From Nitrosomonas cryotolerans ATCC 49181 (GTDB lineage: Bacteria > Pseudomonadota > Gammaproteobacteria > Burkholderiales > Nitrosomonadaceae), in NCBI RefSeq assembly GCF_900143275.1, contig NZ_FSRO01000001.1, forward strand, positions 806,001 to 870,000: a stretch of 64,000 nucleotides of DNA, in the 5' to 3' direction. Below, one piece after another: positions 17,871-27,429 of this stretch; position 1 is the first letter of the stretch; the number at the start of each line of letters is the position of its first letter. The position numbers and the translations under genes were made by a program. The notes under the pieces are model-generated. The model ran no database searches. It saw only the letters and a list, made by a program, of their open reading frames with translations, and was not told the origin of the DNA.

Positions 17871-18059
17871 TTATTCACCAAAATAGACGTAAGACTTTTG
17901 CCGTATACTTGAGTCTTTAAAGCGCTGTTGTTCATCTTTATTTGACTTTTTATCCCACCACATGGCTCTTGCGGCCAGTTGTTTTTCTACCAGAGTTGGG
18001 TCTTTCTCAAATAATTCACGCATAAACTTAGTATGCTCAGATTCGTACATGTAATCCAT
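17871..18059 (-). CDS. DUF3460 small conserved protein
   Basis: A 62-residue acidic/basic mixed protein beginning with MDYMYESEHTKFMRELF, and with a middle stretch AARAMWWDKK. This matches the betaproteobacterial DUF3460 family in size and sequence. No signal or membrane segment. Function unknown. A single gene divergent from homospermidine synthase, with a hairpin about 20 bases after its stop. Confidence 0.85.
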   Translation of the reverse strand: MDYMYESEHTKFMRELFEKDPTLVEKQLAARAMWWDKKSNKDEQQRFKDSSIRQKSYVYFGE

Positions 18060-18186
18060 AGTTCAGTTTGCTCATTGTAGTAGGAAATTGTAAACTTTAG
18101 CATAGTAGTTATGTTTTAGGTATCTATACGATCTACAAATCATATGTAGACAGATCAAAATATACGGTCGTAATAAAATATAAAAA

Positions 18187-19605
18187 ATGATTGGTAATGA
18201 AACGAGTATTAAGTTTGCAGGAAAATTTATCATTGTTGGTTTTGGTTGCGTTGGTCAGGGACTGCTTCCTGTACTGCTGCGTCATTTTGATATTCTGCCA
18301 ACACAAATTAAAATCATCACGGCAGATGAATCTGGACGTGCAGAAGCGGATCATTATCAGGTTCCATTTTCAGTTTGCCCGTTGACGTTCAGTAATTATA
18401 GAGAGATTCTGGGTTCCGCTTTGAATCAGGGCGATTTCTTGCTCAATCTTGCGATCAATGTTTCTAGCACGGCGTTGATGGAACTTTGCCATGAACGACA
18501 TGTGCTATATCTGGATGCTTGTATTGAACCTTGGGCGGGCGGTTATACGGATACCAGCTTATCTCCTTCGGATCGCTCGAATTATGCTTTGCGTGAGGAA
18601 ATGCTGGCATTGCGACAAAAGCTGGGTAAAGGAGCGACCGCTATTCCATCCCATGGCGCGAATCCTGGGCTGGTTTCTCATTGGGTCAAGCAGGCGCTGC
18701 TTAATCTTGCGAAGGATATCGGTCTCGACAGTGAAATACCTCAAACGCGGGAGGCGTGGGCACAATTAGCCTATAAATTGAATATATCAGTGATTCAATG
18801 CGCTGAGCGAGACACGCAAATCTCGGATCCGCCGAAACAACTTGATGAATTTATCAACACATGGTCAGTGGATGGTTTTGCAGGTGAGGGTAGCCAGCCT
18901 GCCGAGCTGGGATGGGGTAGCCATGAAAAATATTTCCCGATAGATGGAAAGCACCATAACTTTGGCGGTGATGCAGCTATCTATCTGGAGCGCCCGGGTG
19001 TTTCCACTCGGGTACGCGCCTGGACACCGCGGGAGGGCGCCTATCAGGGTTTTCTCATTACGCATGGTGAATCTATTTCTATTGCTGACTACTTGACAAT
19101 TAAGGAGCAGGATCGGCTATGTTATCGTCCCACTGTTTATTATGCTTATCATCCCTGTGATGGCGCTGTATTGTCAGTGCATGAGTTTAGCGGTAAAAAT
19201 TTGACGTTACAAACAACCCAACGCTTATTAATGGATGATATTGTTGATGGCATTGATGAGCTGGGTGTATCGTTGATGGGGCATAGTAGAAATGTATATT
19301 GGTATGGATCTGTGCTTTCTATTGAGGAAGCAAGAAAACTGGCCCCTTATAATAATGCCACGAGCCTGCAGGTAGTCGCAGGCGTTCTCAGCGGGATAGT
19401 CTGGGCGATAGAAAATCCTGACGCAGGCATTATTGAACCAGATGAGATGCCTTTTGAGCGCGTTTTAGAAGTTGCGACGCCTTATCTGGGCAAAGTTGTG
19501 GGAGAATATGGTGACTGGACGCCGATTATGGACCGGGGCGTATTATTTGAAGAAGATATGGATAGCACGGATCCTTGGCAATTCAAAAACTTTCGTGTGA
19601 CCTGA
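18187..19605 (+). CDS. hss: homospermidine synthase
   Basis: A 472-residue NAD-dependent enzyme that makes sym-homospermidine from putrescine. The N-terminal Rossmann motif is IIVGFGCVGQGLLPV near residue 15. Further family features are DACIEPWAGGY, SHGANPGLVSHWVKQAL near residue 158, and YYAYHPCDGAVLS. Full length for bacterial Hss. Monocistronic, with ATG 18187 directly after an A/T-rich leader. A polyamine-synthase-like gene follows in convergent orientation, so this locus is polyamine-related. Confidence 0.93.
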   Translation: MIGNETSIKFAGKFIIVGFGCVGQGLLPVLLRHFDILPTQIKIITADESGRAEADHYQVPFSVCPLTFSNYREILGSALNQGDFLLNLAINVSSTALMELCHERHVLYLDACIEPWAGGYTDTSLSPSDRSNYALREEMLALRQKLGKGATAIPSHGANPGLVSHWVKQALLNLAKDIGLDSEIPQTREAWAQLAYKLNISVIQCAERDTQISDPPKQLDEFINTWSVDGFAGEGSQPAELGWGSHEKYFPIDGKHHNFGGDAAIYLERPGVSTRVRAWTPREGAYQGFLITHGESISIADYLTIKEQDRLCYRPTVYYAYHPCDGAVLSVHEFSGKNLTLQTTQRLLMDDIVDGIDELGVSLMGHSRNVYWYGSVLSIEEARKLAPYNNATSLQVVAGVLSGIVWAIENPDAGIIEPDEMPFERVLEVATPYLGKVVGEYGDWTPIMDRGVLFEEDMDSTDPWQFKNFRVT

Positions 19606-19749
19606 CACTGATCAAAGTCTCCGAAAAAACCTGGAGTTCAGGCTATACAGTCTGGGCGCAGTAGAGACATTTTGATTTGAAACAGAGCTGGATAGTAAAG
19701 GCTCATCATTCCTGACATTGAATTGCTGCCTGTTCTCTCATTGCGCACA

Positions 19750-20535
19750 CTATTTTAGAAATCTCAGATAGTTTCCATCATGGGGAGATTGCTGGCGTAA
19801 TTTTGATACCAGTTTAGGAAATGGAAGTGAGTATTTTTCCTCGAGTGTTTTTGCCCGCGTTTTTAGCGATTGCCATGTCAGCCTGCCAGGATTCTGCTTG
19901 AATGCGAAAACAATCAGATTCCCGCGTATTTCGGACAACATGGTTACGATATGTCCGTTGAAACTGTTTTCAATGTGTCGCAGACAATGGTTCAGGCCTT
20001 TATCTCGACTGAGTAGGTTGATAACTAATATTCCATTTTTATTTAATATATTACGCGAATTATTGTAAAAATCCTGTGTGCAGAGTGATGGTGTCTGATG
20101 GCCATCATTAAAACCGTCAATCATCAATATATCTGTACCGGATGCCTGCCTGGCAATATATTCGCTGCCCTCTGCCACAATAATTTGAAACCGATCATCT
20201 TCAGTGGGCAGTGCAAAATAATGATGTGCTGTGGTGACAATTTGTGGATTAGTTTCAATCACAGTTGTTTTAGTCCCGAGCATTTTATGGTGAATAAATT
20301 TTGCCAGTGATCCGCCGCCCAAACCTATCATCAGGATATGCGCTGGATCAGGATGGAACAGCAAAAAGCCCATCATACATTGAGTGTAAAGCAGCTCCAG
20401 ATTATTCGGTGCAGCCAGTCTCATGGAACTTTGTATCATACTGCCGCCTAAATGCAGTGAGCGGACACCATTTTGTTCGCTTATCTCAATGCTGGATTCA
20501 TTGGCAGGGATACCGTGTTTAAAAAATCGAGACAT
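19750..20535 (-). CDS. spermidine synthase-like methyltransferase-fold protein
   Basis: A 261-residue protein with the SpeE-like core: HILMIGLGGGSLAKFI near residue 65 (nucleotide-binding Gly loop), VIETNPQIV (acidic end of strand 2), and DILMIDGFND near residue 133. The canonical polyamine-binding GGGDGG region is altered to GLGGGS, as in the fused-spermidine-synthase-like group. Aminopropyl transfer is therefore probable but not proven. Convergent with hss, 145 bases away. Confidence 0.75.
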   Translation of the reverse strand: MSRFFKHGIPANESSIEISEQNGVRSLHLGGSMIQSSMRLAAPNNLELLYTQCMMGFLLFHPDPAHILMIGLGGGSLAKFIHHKMLGTKTTVIETNPQIVTTAHHYFALPTEDDRFQIIVAEGSEYIARQASGTDILMIDGFNDGHQTPSLCTQDFYNNSRNILNKNGILVINLLSRDKGLNHCLRHIENSFNGHIVTMLSEIRGNLIVFAFKQNPGRLTWQSLKTRAKTLEEKYSLPFPKLVSKLRQQSPHDGNYLRFLK

Positions 20536-20702
20536 AGGACAGTCGCAGAAAAAATAGAATAATAATGATGATCTTCACGCTTTCTGATGGATAATCTTTT
20601 CCAGGGGAATCTCCTTTGTGACGCTGCAGCAATTTTCACCTTTCCCAAAAGCAGACCGGTTAAATTATGTAAGTTTGCTGGGATGAGGTTTTTTGCTGAA
20701 TG

Positions 20703-21077
20703 TCAGCCGATAGAGTCTGACTTATCGGAAGGCGGTATCTGTGTTTTGGGTGGGCTTCCTTGATCGCTCTTTTCCGGTTTTTTTGCCAATGAATGCAATC
20801 CAAGATGGAGCGCAGCCTTGGCAAGCATATGCGCGCTGACTGGAGCCGTGATAAAGAGAAGTAAGGCTACCAGTATTTCATGCATACTGATTTTGTCTGT
20901 ATACAAGCTAAAGTAGAGAGCGGAGGCAATGAGTAAGCTGCCCACACCTAATGTGGTCGCCTTAGTAGGGCCATGCAGACGAGTATAAAAATCCTTGAGC
21001 CGCACCAATCCCAGAGAGCCAATGAAAGTAAACGTAGCGCCTGTGAGAATAAGCAGTGAAAGTAAATAATCCAACAT
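20703..21077 (-). CDS. mnhG: Mrp-type Na+/H+ antiporter subunit G
   Basis: A 124-residue protein with three membrane helices (LLSLLILTGATFTFIGSLG, then ATTLGVGSLLIASALYF, then LVALLLFITAPVSAHML). The LKDFYTRLHGPTKA stretch is characteristic of MnhG/PhaG. The tail is polar and C-terminal. Last gene of the mrp operon, 3 bases after subunit F. Confidence 0.93.
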   Translation of the reverse strand: MLDYLLSLLILTGATFTFIGSLGLVRLKDFYTRLHGPTKATTLGVGSLLIASALYFSLYTDKISMHEILVALLLFITAPVSAHMLAKAALHLGLHSLAKKPEKSDQGSPPKTQIPPSDKSDSIG

Positions 21078-21080
21078 AAT

Positions 21081-21350
21081 TTATTCGATGATATCACCGC
21101 GCAATAGATACTTACATAATGCGACGGTACCAATAAAACCCATCAGGGCAATTAAAAGCGCTGCTTCAAAATAGAGCGTGCGGGAAAGGTGTATACCTAG
21201 TAACACCAGTAATGCAATCGTATTTACGTAGAGAGTATCCAGGGCCAGAATACGATCGGGTATGCTGGGTCCCTGCAATAGCCGCCAGAAACTCAAGGCC
21301 ACTGCGACGGTTACTAATGCAAGGGCAATGGGAATCGCAATAGCTAACAT
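21081..21350 (-). CDS. mnhF: Mrp-type Na+/H+ antiporter subunit F
   Basis: An 89-residue protein with three hydrophobic helices and the MnhF signature GPSIPDRILALDTLYVN in the first loop. Small inner-membrane subunit of the hetero-oligomeric Mrp complex. It overlaps the E subunit by seven bases. Confidence 0.93.
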   Translation of the reverse strand: MLAIAIPIALALVTVAVALSFWRLLQGPSIPDRILALDTLYVNTIALLVLLGIHLSRTLYFEAALLIALMGFIGTVALCKYLLRGDIIE

Positions 21351-21835
21351 TTTTCGAATATCTCCTTGAGAGGTGCTTCATAACGCTGTTTGATTGTCGT
21401 AATCAATGCGTCGGTATCGGTTTCATGTAGGGCATGAATTAACAGATGACGCCGGTCCAGCGAGAGTTCTGCTGACAGGGTACCGGGGGTTAGCGTGATG
21501 CTGTTGGCCAGAATACTAATGGCCAGATCCGTAGTGAGATCCAATGGTAGAAAGACAAAAGCGGGCCTGAGCTTAGCTGGGTGGCCGAGGATAAGGCGTG
21601 CTACAGTAAAATTAGCTAATACAATATCGATCAGCAGTACGCCAGCATAGCGTAGCAAGAGAAGTGGCTTATGGACACGTATGGCTTCGGGCCAGAAACG
21701 GATTGTCAGTATGGGAATAGCCCACCCTAATACCAAGCCAAGTACCAGTTGGCCTATCTCCATGCTGTTTGTTAATAACAGCCATAGTACGGCCAGAATG
21801 GGTGTCAGGAGAGGGTGGGGTAACCAGTGTCGCAT
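21344..21835 (-). CDS. mnhE: Mrp-type Na+/H+ antiporter subunit E
   Basis: I choose the ATG at 21835 (MRHWLPHPLLTP), which overlaps the TAA of subunit D by one base, over longer frames that run into mnhD. About 163 residues with N-terminal helices (LLTPILAVLWLLLTNS, LVLGLVLGWAIPIL) and a conserved C-terminal cytosolic part, including SITLTPGTLS and HALHETD, both diagnostic for MnhE. Confidence 0.92.
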   Translation of the reverse strand: MRHWLPHPLLTPILAVLWLLLTNSMEIGQLVLGLVLGWAIPILTIRFWPEAIRVHKPLLLLRYAGVLLIDIVLANFTVARLILGHPAKLRPAFVFLPLDLTTDLAISILANSITLTPGTLSAELSLDRRHLLIHALHETDTDALITTIKQRYEAPLKEIFEKC

Positions 21836-23376
21836 TAGTACGGGGCTCCATGGCGCAGTACGGTATGGACATAGGCATCCGGCTGTAATAACTGATCGGC
21901 AGTAGCCAGCGCGAAACTGGTAATGGGCCCGGCCCATATAATCAGCGCAAGGCATAAAGCAAGTAAGCCAGCAATTGGTACGCATTCACCGACAATTGAC
22001 AGGGGTTTTGTTCGGGTATCTGTTCCTGTGCTCGATATTATAACTTTTGTGAGTTGTGCTCGATAAAATAATAAACTGCCGCTGCGGGCCAGCGCGATTA
22101 AGCCAAGTAAACTGGTAATCAATATAACACTCATTATCCATGGTAAAGTTGGGTGAGTTAATGCGGCCTGTAAAATTAGAAATTTTCCGATAAAGCCAGA
22201 CAAGGGCGGCAGACCCGCGATTAATATGGCCACTACAAAAAAGAAGGCACCCAATAGTCGTGCCTGTTTGATTACTGGCCCTGGATCCAGCCGATCGCTC
22301 ATATCATCGCGTCGGATAGCAATTGCGTCTGCCAATAAAAAGAAAGCGGCTACAGCAAACGTGGAGTGTGGCAAATAATAAATGCCTGCAGCAATTCCTT
22401 CGTTCGTATTCAACCCAAATGCGATGAGCAGTGAACCAATTGAAGCAATGACCAGGTAGGCTACTTGCTGACGTAAATGAGTACTTGCCACGACGCCTAG
22501 TATGCCTGCCACCAGCGTAATTAATGCTAATGGTAGCAACAACCCATCGATCAAGTTGGCAACAGGACCAGCTTGTTCGCCGAAAATTAATGTATAAACA
22601 CGTAAAATACTATAGGCACCCACCTTGGTCATAATGGCAAATAATGCCGCAACTGGCGCGGTAGTGTGCGCATAGGCAGCCGGTAGCCAGAGATAAAGTG
22701 GTAACAAGGCTGCTTTGAGAGCAAACACAGCAAATAACAGTAAGCCTGCTATGCGGATTAAAAAGATGTTTTCGGGTGGAACGGTCGCTACTTTAACGGC
22801 CAGATCAGCCATGTTGAGCGTTCCCAACACACCATAAAGCGTACCTACTGCAAATAGAAACAGGGTAGACCCGACCAGATTGATCACAACGAAATGTAAT
22901 CCGGCTTTGGTACGTAACCGTCCTCCGCCATGTAACAATAAGCTGTAAGAGGCAAGCAACAAAATTTCAAAAAACACAAACAGATTAAACAAATCGCCGG
23001 TGAGAAAAGCACCATTCAGGCCGAACAGCTGTAGCTGGAATAAGACATGAAAATGTGGACCGGCAGTATCTGTACCTCGAATTGCATAAAGTAAGGCACA
23101 CAAGGCAAGCAATGCGGTAATTACGAGCATCCAGGCAGCCAGGCGATCTGCAACCAGAACAATTCCAAAAGGTGGCGACCAGTTTCCCAAGGCATAAACC
23201 AGAATTTCACCATTACTGACGGCATGCAGTAACGCTACGGTCAATATAATCTGAGCAGCCACCGATGTAATACTCAGTATACGCTGACATCCTATATTTT
23301 TCTTCGGCAGCAACAGTAATAGAATACCAGCGAGCAATGGCAGTATTACGGGAGTAATGATCAGGTGGTTCATCAT
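21835..23376 (-). CDS. mnhD: Mrp-type Na+/H+ antiporter subunit D
   Basis: A 513-residue membrane protein of the NADH dehydrogenase ND2/NuoN-like antiporter superfamily, about 14 helices. It has the discontinuous-helix region with LPLYLWLPAAYAHTTAPVAA (essential Lys and Glu are typically here and in an earlier helix), and a TKVGAYSILR lysine. The subunit is one of two proton-pumping-like parts of Mrp. Overlaps C by four bases and E by one. Confidence 0.93.
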   Translation of the reverse strand: MMNHLIITPVILPLLAGILLLLLPKKNIGCQRILSITSVAAQIILTVALLHAVSNGEILVYALGNWSPPFGIVLVADRLAAWMLVITALLALCALLYAIRGTDTAGPHFHVLFQLQLFGLNGAFLTGDLFNLFVFFEILLLASYSLLLHGGGRLRTKAGLHFVVINLVGSTLFLFAVGTLYGVLGTLNMADLAVKVATVPPENIFLIRIAGLLLFAVFALKAALLPLYLWLPAAYAHTTAPVAALFAIMTKVGAYSILRVYTLIFGEQAGPVANLIDGLLLPLALITLVAGILGVVASTHLRQQVAYLVIASIGSLLIAFGLNTNEGIAAGIYYLPHSTFAVAAFFLLADAIAIRRDDMSDRLDPGPVIKQARLLGAFFFVVAILIAGLPPLSGFIGKFLILQAALTHPTLPWIMSVILITSLLGLIALARSGSLLFYRAQLTKVIISSTGTDTRTKPLSIVGECVPIAGLLALCLALIIWAGPITSFALATADQLLQPDAYVHTVLRHGAPY

Positions 23377-23702
23377 GATTTATGCTTTCCATCGACATGA
23401 TCATTACCCAGTTCCATATGCGCTTTTAAGGATAATATAATAACAAAAGCGGTCATAGCGAAACTGATCACGATAGCAGTCAGCACCAAGGCTTGAGGCA
23501 AAGGATCTGCATAATTCATGATGCCATCGGTAATCACCGGCGGGCTACCGATAGTCAGTCTTCCCATTACCAGCAGAAAAAGATTGACTGCATAGGATAA
23601 AAATGTCAAGCCGAGCACTACAGGAAACGTGCGGCCGCGTAATGTGAGATAGACACCACAAGTGGTGAACACGCCAATAACCAGGGATATCAGCGCTTCC
23701 AT
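23373..23702 (-). CDS. mnhC: Mrp-type Na+/H+ antiporter subunit C
   Basis: A 109-residue NuoK-like protein with three helices and the MnhC stretch ADPLPQALVLTAIVISFAMT. It overlaps A/B by one base and D by four. The C-terminal tail is Lys- and His-rich. Confidence 0.93.
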   Translation of the reverse strand: MEALISLVIGVFTTCGVYLTLRGRTFPVVLGLTFLSYAVNLFLLVMGRLTIGSPPVITDGIMNYADPLPQALVLTAIVISFAMTAFVIILSLKAHMELGNDHVDGKHKS

Positions 23703-26506
23703 TAGCGGGTATGTTTTCTAGAATTGAACGAATGATCCTGACTATGTGCCAGACCCAGATAGACAAGAATTAACAGAGTAGCTCCTACCACAACTAAATA
23801 AACGCCCAAGTCGAAGATCATGGCAGATGCCAGTTCAAACTCACCAATAACCGGCCAATATACATGGCTGAATGTGGACGTGAGAAAAGGATAATCAAAC
23901 AACCAGCTGGCTAATCCAGTGCAGGTTGCTATGAACAAGCCCGAGCCAAGCACCACATGCATGTCGGCGGGCAGGCGGGATTGCGCCCAGGTTACGCCAT
24001 TGGCCAGATACTGCATGATCAGCGCGACGGCAGTAATCAGTCCGGCAATAAAGCCACCACCCGGTAAATTATGTCCGCGCAATAGAATGAATATTGAAAC
24101 TAACATGGCAAGTGGTAATAACAAACGAGCAAATGAAGCCAGGATGACCGGATGCATATCCTGATCCCAAGGGCGGCCCTGGCTATCATGACTGGAACCG
24201 GGTAGTTTTAAACAATCCAGCATCGCATAAATTCCCAGTCCGGCTAGCGCCAGTACGGTAATTTCACCGAGTGTATCATATCCACGAAAGTCAACCAGAA
24301 TCACATTCACCACATTAGTGCCGCCACCGCCCGAAACGCTATTGGTAATAAAATAATCAGCGATGCTCTGATATGGACGAGTCAGAATTGCCCAAACTAA
24401 GATAGTCACACTACTGCCTGCAGCGATAGCGATGATCCAGTCGCGACCGCGGCGCCATTGGCTTGATTCGGATGGCGATTGCTGTGGTAAAAAATATAAT
24501 GCCAAAAGTAACAGTACAATGGTGACGACCTCCACCGAGAGCTGTGTCAGTGCCAGATCCGGGGCTGAAAACTTAACAAAAATTAATGCCACTCCCAGCC
24601 CTGCCATTCCCATTAGAATCAGCGCAGTCAGGCGTTGTTGATGTAAAATAACCGTACCAAGCGCTGCTATCATGAGTATTAACGCAATGACCAAACTCAC
24701 ACCGTCAACCGGTAGTAATATGCGTTCGCCAGTGAGTGTGGTTGGGCTATCCAGATAACCCAGAGCACCGAGTATCACGATAAAAGTTATGAATATGAAC
24801 AGCATTTGCTGCAATGACTGGGCATCCAGTAAACGGCTGACCGTTTTGGCACACTTGAACAGAGTCTCTAACAGATAATGATACAACGATTTGAGCTCCA
24901 GTCGCCCTTCCATCCGCTCATGTAATATAAATAAAGGCTGTCGACCAAGATAGATCAGTCCACCTCCAATCAAGGCAATAACACTCATCCACAATGCGGG
25001 GTTAAAACCGTGCCAGATAGCGAGGTTGTGTTCGGGCAATGGACCTTGTAATACGCTGGCAGCCGCTATTGCCAGAATGGGTTCGACTGTCAGGGCAGGG
25101 AAGATCCCTACCAGTAAGCATAACGCAACGAGTATTTCCACAGGCACTTTCATCCAGCGCGGCGGCTCATGAGGTGTTCTGGGTAAATCAACCGGTTCGC
25201 CTTGAAAAAACACATTGTGGATGAAACGCAGCGAATAGGCGACTGCAAATACCCCCGCGATGGTGGCGGCCGTGGGTAATAGCCATCCCCAGGGTTGATT
25301 AATCACATGCCATGTTTCAGCAAAAAACATTTCTTTGGATAAAAAACCATTAAATAATGGCACGCCAGCCATAGAAGCGGCCGCCACCATAGCCAATAGT
25401 GCGGTATGTGGCATGAATTTCCATAAACCACTGAGACGACGCATGTCACGGGTTCCCGTTTCATGATCGATAATCCCGGCTGCCATAAATAATGACGCTT
25501 TAAAAATGGCATGATTAATAATATGAAAAACGCCGGCTACTGCGGCAATGGGCGTACCGATACCAAATAATAGTGTGATCAGGCCTAGGTGACTGATGGT
25601 TGAGTATGCGAGTAATCCTTTAAGATCATGTTTGAACATCGCAATATATGCTGCCAGAAGGAGTGTGGTGAGTCCGGTCATGCTGACTAGCCAGAACCAT
25701 TCAGGTGTGCCGGATAAAGCTGGGAATAATCGCGCCAATAAGAATACACCCGCTTTAACCATGGTGGCTGAATGCAAATAAGCCGACACGGGTGTAGGTG
25801 CAGCCATGGCATTTGGCAGCCAGAAATGAAATGGGAACTGTGCTGATTTAGTGAAAGCGCCGAGTAGCACCAAAATCAGCATGGGCAGGTAAAGTGGATG
25901 TGCGTGAATCGTGTCGGCAGATACCAGGATTACGGCTAAATCATAGCTACCCGTTATCTGGCCTAGTAACAGAAAACCGCCGAGTAAGGCCAATCCCCCG
26001 CCACCCGTTACTGCCAATGCCATGCGTGCGCCAATCCGAGATTCAGAACGGTGCTGCCAATAGCTGATCAGTAAAAAGGAAGATAAACTGGTTAATTCCC
26101 AGAAAATGAGCAGCTGGATAATGTTTTCGGATAATGCAATGCCGAGCATGGAGCCCATGAATAAAAGCAGATAGGCATAAAACCGTCCCATATCGTCTCG
26201 CTCGGATAGATAATATCGGGCATAGAGAATAATCAGCAAACCGATGCCTAGAATGAGTAATGCAAACAGGAGACTCAATCCATCCAGACGGAACGCAATA
26301 TCGAGGCCACTCAGAGGTATCCAGCTCAAGCGTTGAATCAGCGTATATCCAGAAAAAGTATCTGTTATCAGCGGCAAGAGGATAATGAGTGAAGTCAGCG
26401 TTACTGCGCCGGCTGCCCAGGCAGCATGAAGTCGTCCTAATCGGGAAATCCAGGCAACAAAGATGGCACCGATGAAGGGCGTAAGGACAATGAGAAGTAA
26501 ATTCAT
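23702..26506 (-). CDS. mnhA: Mrp-type Na+/H+ antiporter fused subunits A and B
   Basis: A 934-residue protein, the first gene of the mrp operon. Residues about 1-500 are the NuoL-like antiporter core (FWELTSLSSFLLI, FPFHFWLPNAMAAPTPVSAY, STISHLGLITLL). Residues about 600-780 are the MrpA C-terminal/DUF4040 region. Residues about 800-930 (DQDMHPVILASFARLLLP, RGHNLPGGGFIAGL) are the MrpB domain. A-B fusion is the rule in gram-negative Mrp/Pha group 2 systems, explaining why no separate B gene exists. The complex exports Na+ in exchange for H+ and depends on the proton motive force. Confidence 0.93.
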   Translation of the reverse strand: MNLLLIVLTPFIGAIFVAWISRLGRLHAAWAAGAVTLTSLIILLPLITDTFSGYTLIQRLSWIPLSGLDIAFRLDGLSLLFALLILGIGLLIILYARYYLSERDDMGRFYAYLLLFMGSMLGIALSENIIQLLIFWELTSLSSFLLISYWQHRSESRIGARMALAVTGGGGLALLGGFLLLGQITGSYDLAVILVSADTIHAHPLYLPMLILVLLGAFTKSAQFPFHFWLPNAMAAPTPVSAYLHSATMVKAGVFLLARLFPALSGTPEWFWLVSMTGLTTLLLAAYIAMFKHDLKGLLAYSTISHLGLITLLFGIGTPIAAVAGVFHIINHAIFKASLFMAAGIIDHETGTRDMRRLSGLWKFMPHTALLAMVAAASMAGVPLFNGFLSKEMFFAETWHVINQPWGWLLPTAATIAGVFAVAYSLRFIHNVFFQGEPVDLPRTPHEPPRWMKVPVEILVALCLLVGIFPALTVEPILAIAAASVLQGPLPEHNLAIWHGFNPALWMSVIALIGGGLIYLGRQPLFILHERMEGRLELKSLYHYLLETLFKCAKTVSRLLDAQSLQQMLFIFITFIVILGALGYLDSPTTLTGERILLPVDGVSLVIALILMIAALGTVILHQQRLTALILMGMAGLGVALIFVKFSAPDLALTQLSVEVVTIVLLLLALYFLPQQSPSESSQWRRGRDWIIAIAAGSSVTILVWAILTRPYQSIADYFITNSVSGGGGTNVVNVILVDFRGYDTLGEITVLALAGLGIYAMLDCLKLPGSSHDSQGRPWDQDMHPVILASFARLLLPLAMLVSIFILLRGHNLPGGGFIAGLITAVALIMQYLANGVTWAQSRLPADMHVVLGSGLFIATCTGLASWLFDYPFLTSTFSHVYWPVIGEFELASAMIFDLGVYLVVVGATLLILVYLGLAHSQDHSFNSRKHTR

Positions 26507-26592
26507 AACGCGAAGAGTTATAGTAGAGCCGGTTGAGTTGTATGGTAGGACTGCGTCCTCTATTTTTAAGAATACATATATAACTGTACCAG

Positions 26593-27078
26593 TTAACTGG
26601 TTTTATAACGTGTGCAGGAATCTCTGACCGGAATACGCCAGATGAATATGGCCAGTATAGCTGCTATTACACCGAGCATGACCTTATGCCAGACAGCAGG
26701 TACAAGCAAAATAGAGGTTCCAAATGACAGTGCCATTAATAGATATGCCCAGCGTTTTACGCGATAGGGAATGCTTTTGTACAGACACCATTCACGAATC
26801 ACGGGACCTGCGATACGATTGGCTAATAGCTTGTTATGAAAAGATTCTGAGCTCCGTGCAAAACAGGCGGCAGCTAACAGAATAAATGGCGTGGTCGGCA
26901 GAATTGGCAGAATCGCACCGAGTGCGCCGAGTATGAGTGCGATGATGCCGCCCCCTAAATACAATCCACGCATAAGACGAGAATCGTGTATGCGCAATAA
27001 ACTGTTTTCTTGGGTGTTTTGCTTTTTTTTATCCTGAGTTAGGTCTATTTCTTTATTCAAGGGTTGTTGCATGATCAA
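26593..27078 (-). CDS. DUF454 (YbaN-like) inner-membrane protein
   Basis: A 161-residue protein. After a polar 30-residue leader comes GGIIALILGALGAILPILPTTPFILLAAACFARSS, the DUF454 hallmark, followed by two more membrane helices at about residues 105-150. Function unknown. Located 86 bases upstream of mnhA on the same strand, so it may precede the mrp operon in one transcript. An alternative start is the Met within the first three codons. Confidence 0.85.
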   Translation of the reverse strand: MIMQQPLNKEIDLTQDKKKQNTQENSLLRIHDSRLMRGLYLGGGIIALILGALGAILPILPTTPFILLAAACFARSSESFHNKLLANRIAGPVIREWCLYKSIPYRVKRWAYLLMALSFGTSILLVPAVWHKVMLGVIAAILAIFIWRIPVRDSCTRYKTS

Positions 27079-27429
27079 TGAGTAAGCAAGTAGTCAAAAT
27101 AATCTATGGAATCCTTTCTGATTATAAATATCGGCCGTAATCGAGCAGGCCATTTATCATAACGGATTGATCTGAAAAATCGATTGGGCGATTGGTCTTC
27201 AACACCAGTGAGCGCGCGATTCATACAACTAAAAACCCACCTGATTGACGGATAACACGTTAGCTGTTTTTTTATAATTATTTTAATCAGTGAGTTATGA
27301 TGTTATTCTATGTTTAATTGATTTTCCGAAATAAATGAACCGTAATGACGAATGAATCATACCGAGTATAATACCTGAGAGCGAGTTATTAGAATTTATC
27401 CTGTTTTAATTTATTTTTCTGAGGAAATT
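27079..27429. other. 351-bp intergenic stretch
   Basis: Divergent spacer between the DUF454 gene and the FKBP gene. No frame worth calling. It must hold promoters for both. The FKBP gene has GAGGAAATT directly before its ATG. Confidence 0.4.

Noticed and set aside
18133..18354. Minus-strand 73-codon frame over the hss start
   Set aside because: Overlaps a clear gene and is AT-biased with no motif.
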